Shown here: piece by piece, positions 6,173 to 6,656 of the stretch
How positions within the stretch are numbered: position 1 is the first letter of the stretch
How the letters are laid out: each line of letters opens with the position of its first letter
Assembly: GCA_036732755.1 (NCBI GenBank)
Contig: DAINBU010000191.1
Coordinates: forward strand, 1-6,656
Origin: DASRRB01 sp036732755
GTDB lineage: Bacteria; Planctomycetota; B15-G4; SIAN01
Direction: 5' to 3'
DNA length: 6,656 nucleotides
Program-made: the position numbers and the translations under genes
The notes under the pieces: generated by a model
What the model was told of the DNA's origin: nothing
Databases searched by the model: none
Seen by the model: only the letters and a program-made list of their open reading frames with translations

Positions 6173-6656
6173 GTGGCCGCGATCGATCCCGCGTCGTCTC
6201 CGCGTCGACCGGCGGCAGAGCCTGCCGCGGCGCCCGGAACGCCGGCGGGGCAGCCACCGGCGCCGCCGTCGAGCCACGACGCGGGCCGTGACCTCGTCCA
6301 CGACGATCTCGTCCACGACCTGTGGGACGGGATCCAGTCGGCCGCGCTCGCCGCGACCAAGGACGGCGCGCTCCACCATTGGCTCGCCCGCCTCGAGCCG
6401 CAGGCTCTGCGCGAGGGCGTCTTCGTCCTCTCGACGCGCAGCTCGCGCGCGGCACAGCAGCTGCGCGAGCGGCTCGAACCGCTGCTCGAGCGCGCCGCGC
6501 GCGCCGTGCTCGGCGGCCCGGTGCGCGTGCGCATCGAGGTCGACACGAGCCTCGGCGGCGCGCTGCGCGCGCTCGGCGTCCGTCCGCGTCCGCACGCGCC
6601 GCCGCCGCCGCCCTTCCTGGTGCGCCCCGAGACGCGTCTCGCCCACGCCGCCGTGC
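6173..6656 (+). CDS. dnaA: DnaA or DnaA-like replication initiator, N-terminal part, open at the right edge
   Basis: DnaA binds origin DnaA boxes, opens the duplex and loads helicase. The visible 161 residues begin with a 49-residue Pro/Ala-rich, probably disordered extension. A region resembling DnaA domain I follows from residue 50: LWDGIQ, then HHWLARL (68-74), a GVFVLSTRSSRAAQQLRERL helix-strand stretch, and VRVRIEV (117-123). A very short linker with five prolines (143-147) leads to FLVRPETRLAHAAV (148-161), which matches the start of the AAA+ domain (family FVVG-SN-LAHAA). The usual glycine and asparagine of that motif are R151 and T154 here, so this may be a diverged paralogue. Walker A lies beyond the edge. 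GTG 6173 follows an in-frame TGA; no other ATG, GTG or TTG in frame precedes domain I. A DciA-type protein was considered, but it would not have the LAHAA motif. Confidence 0.72.
   Translation, partial: MAAIDPASSPRRPAAEPAAAPGTPAGQPPAPPSSHDAGRDLVHDDLVHDLWDGIQSAALAATKDGALHHWLARLEPQALREGVFVLSTRSSRAAQQLRERLEPLLERAARAVLGGPVRVRIEVDTSLGGALRALGVRPRPHAPPPPPFLVRPETRLAHAAV
6290..6319 (+). repeat. Imperfect 15-bp tandem duplication inside the dnaA-like gene
   Basis: Two 15-bp units (6290-6304 and 6305-6319) differ only at their third base (GAC versus GAT) and share CTCGTCCACGAC. They encode DLVHD twice in a row, immediately before LWDGIQ of domain I. It looks like a recent in-frame duplication. Confidence 0.85.

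Noticed and set aside
2856..6455. A 1199-codon open frame on the minus strand opposite moaE, the TPR/peptidase gene and the dnaA-like gene.
   Set aside because: It is antisense to three genes with recognisable families. Its product is biased to Arg, Ala, Val, Glu and Leu with no recognisable motif, as expected when high-GC coding DNA leaves the opposite strand free of stops.

Overview
The window is about 6.7 kb of very GC-rich bacterial DNA. Codon third positions are almost all G or C, and GTG starts are common. It looks like ordinary chromosome, with no mobile elements, tRNA, rRNA or CRISPR. The host is probably Gram-negative, because it encodes a PilZ protein and a large TPR/metallopeptidase protein with a signal peptide. 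Protein style and GC content would suit a high-GC Planctomycetota, Myxococcota or similar lineage. That placement is inference from style only.

Layout, left to right. (1) 1-471 is the C-terminal part of release factor RF1 (prfA), cut by the left edge. (2) 497-1342 is prmC, the methyltransferase that modifies the GGQ glutamine of RF1, so enzyme and substrate are neighbours. (3) 1316-1696, minus strand, is a small stand-alone PilZ (c-di-GMP receptor type) protein whose 3' end overlaps prmC tail-to-tail by 27 bp. (4) 1697-1870 is a non-coding region between the divergent pilZ and ssb genes. It holds a perfect 7-bp inverted repeat and a weak -10-like element. (5) 1871-2341 is ssb. (6) 2365-2619 is moaD and 2623-3060 is moaE, the two subunits of molybdopterin synthase. 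(7) 3057-6107 encodes a 1016-residue exported protein with TPRs on both sides of a gluzincin peptidase domain. (8) From 6173 to the right edge is the start of a DnaA or DnaA-like replication initiator, open at the window end. It has a long Pro/Ala-rich N-terminal extension and a short tandem repeat before domain I.

From ssb to the TPR/peptidase gene the plus-strand genes are tightly packed: a 23-nt gap, a 3-nt gap and then a 4-nt GTGA overlap. They are probably one transcription unit. The moaD diglycine codons also form the ribosome binding site of moaE. DnaA follows after 65 nt with no convincing terminator. The unit thus joins ssDNA binding, molybdopterin synthesis, an exported peptidase-like scaffold and replication initiation. 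No shared pathway is evident, so co-transcription does not by itself imply joint function. I found no clear new defence or mobile system. The most unusual items are the TPR-gluzincin-TPR protein, the N-terminally extended DnaA-like protein and the gene order itself.
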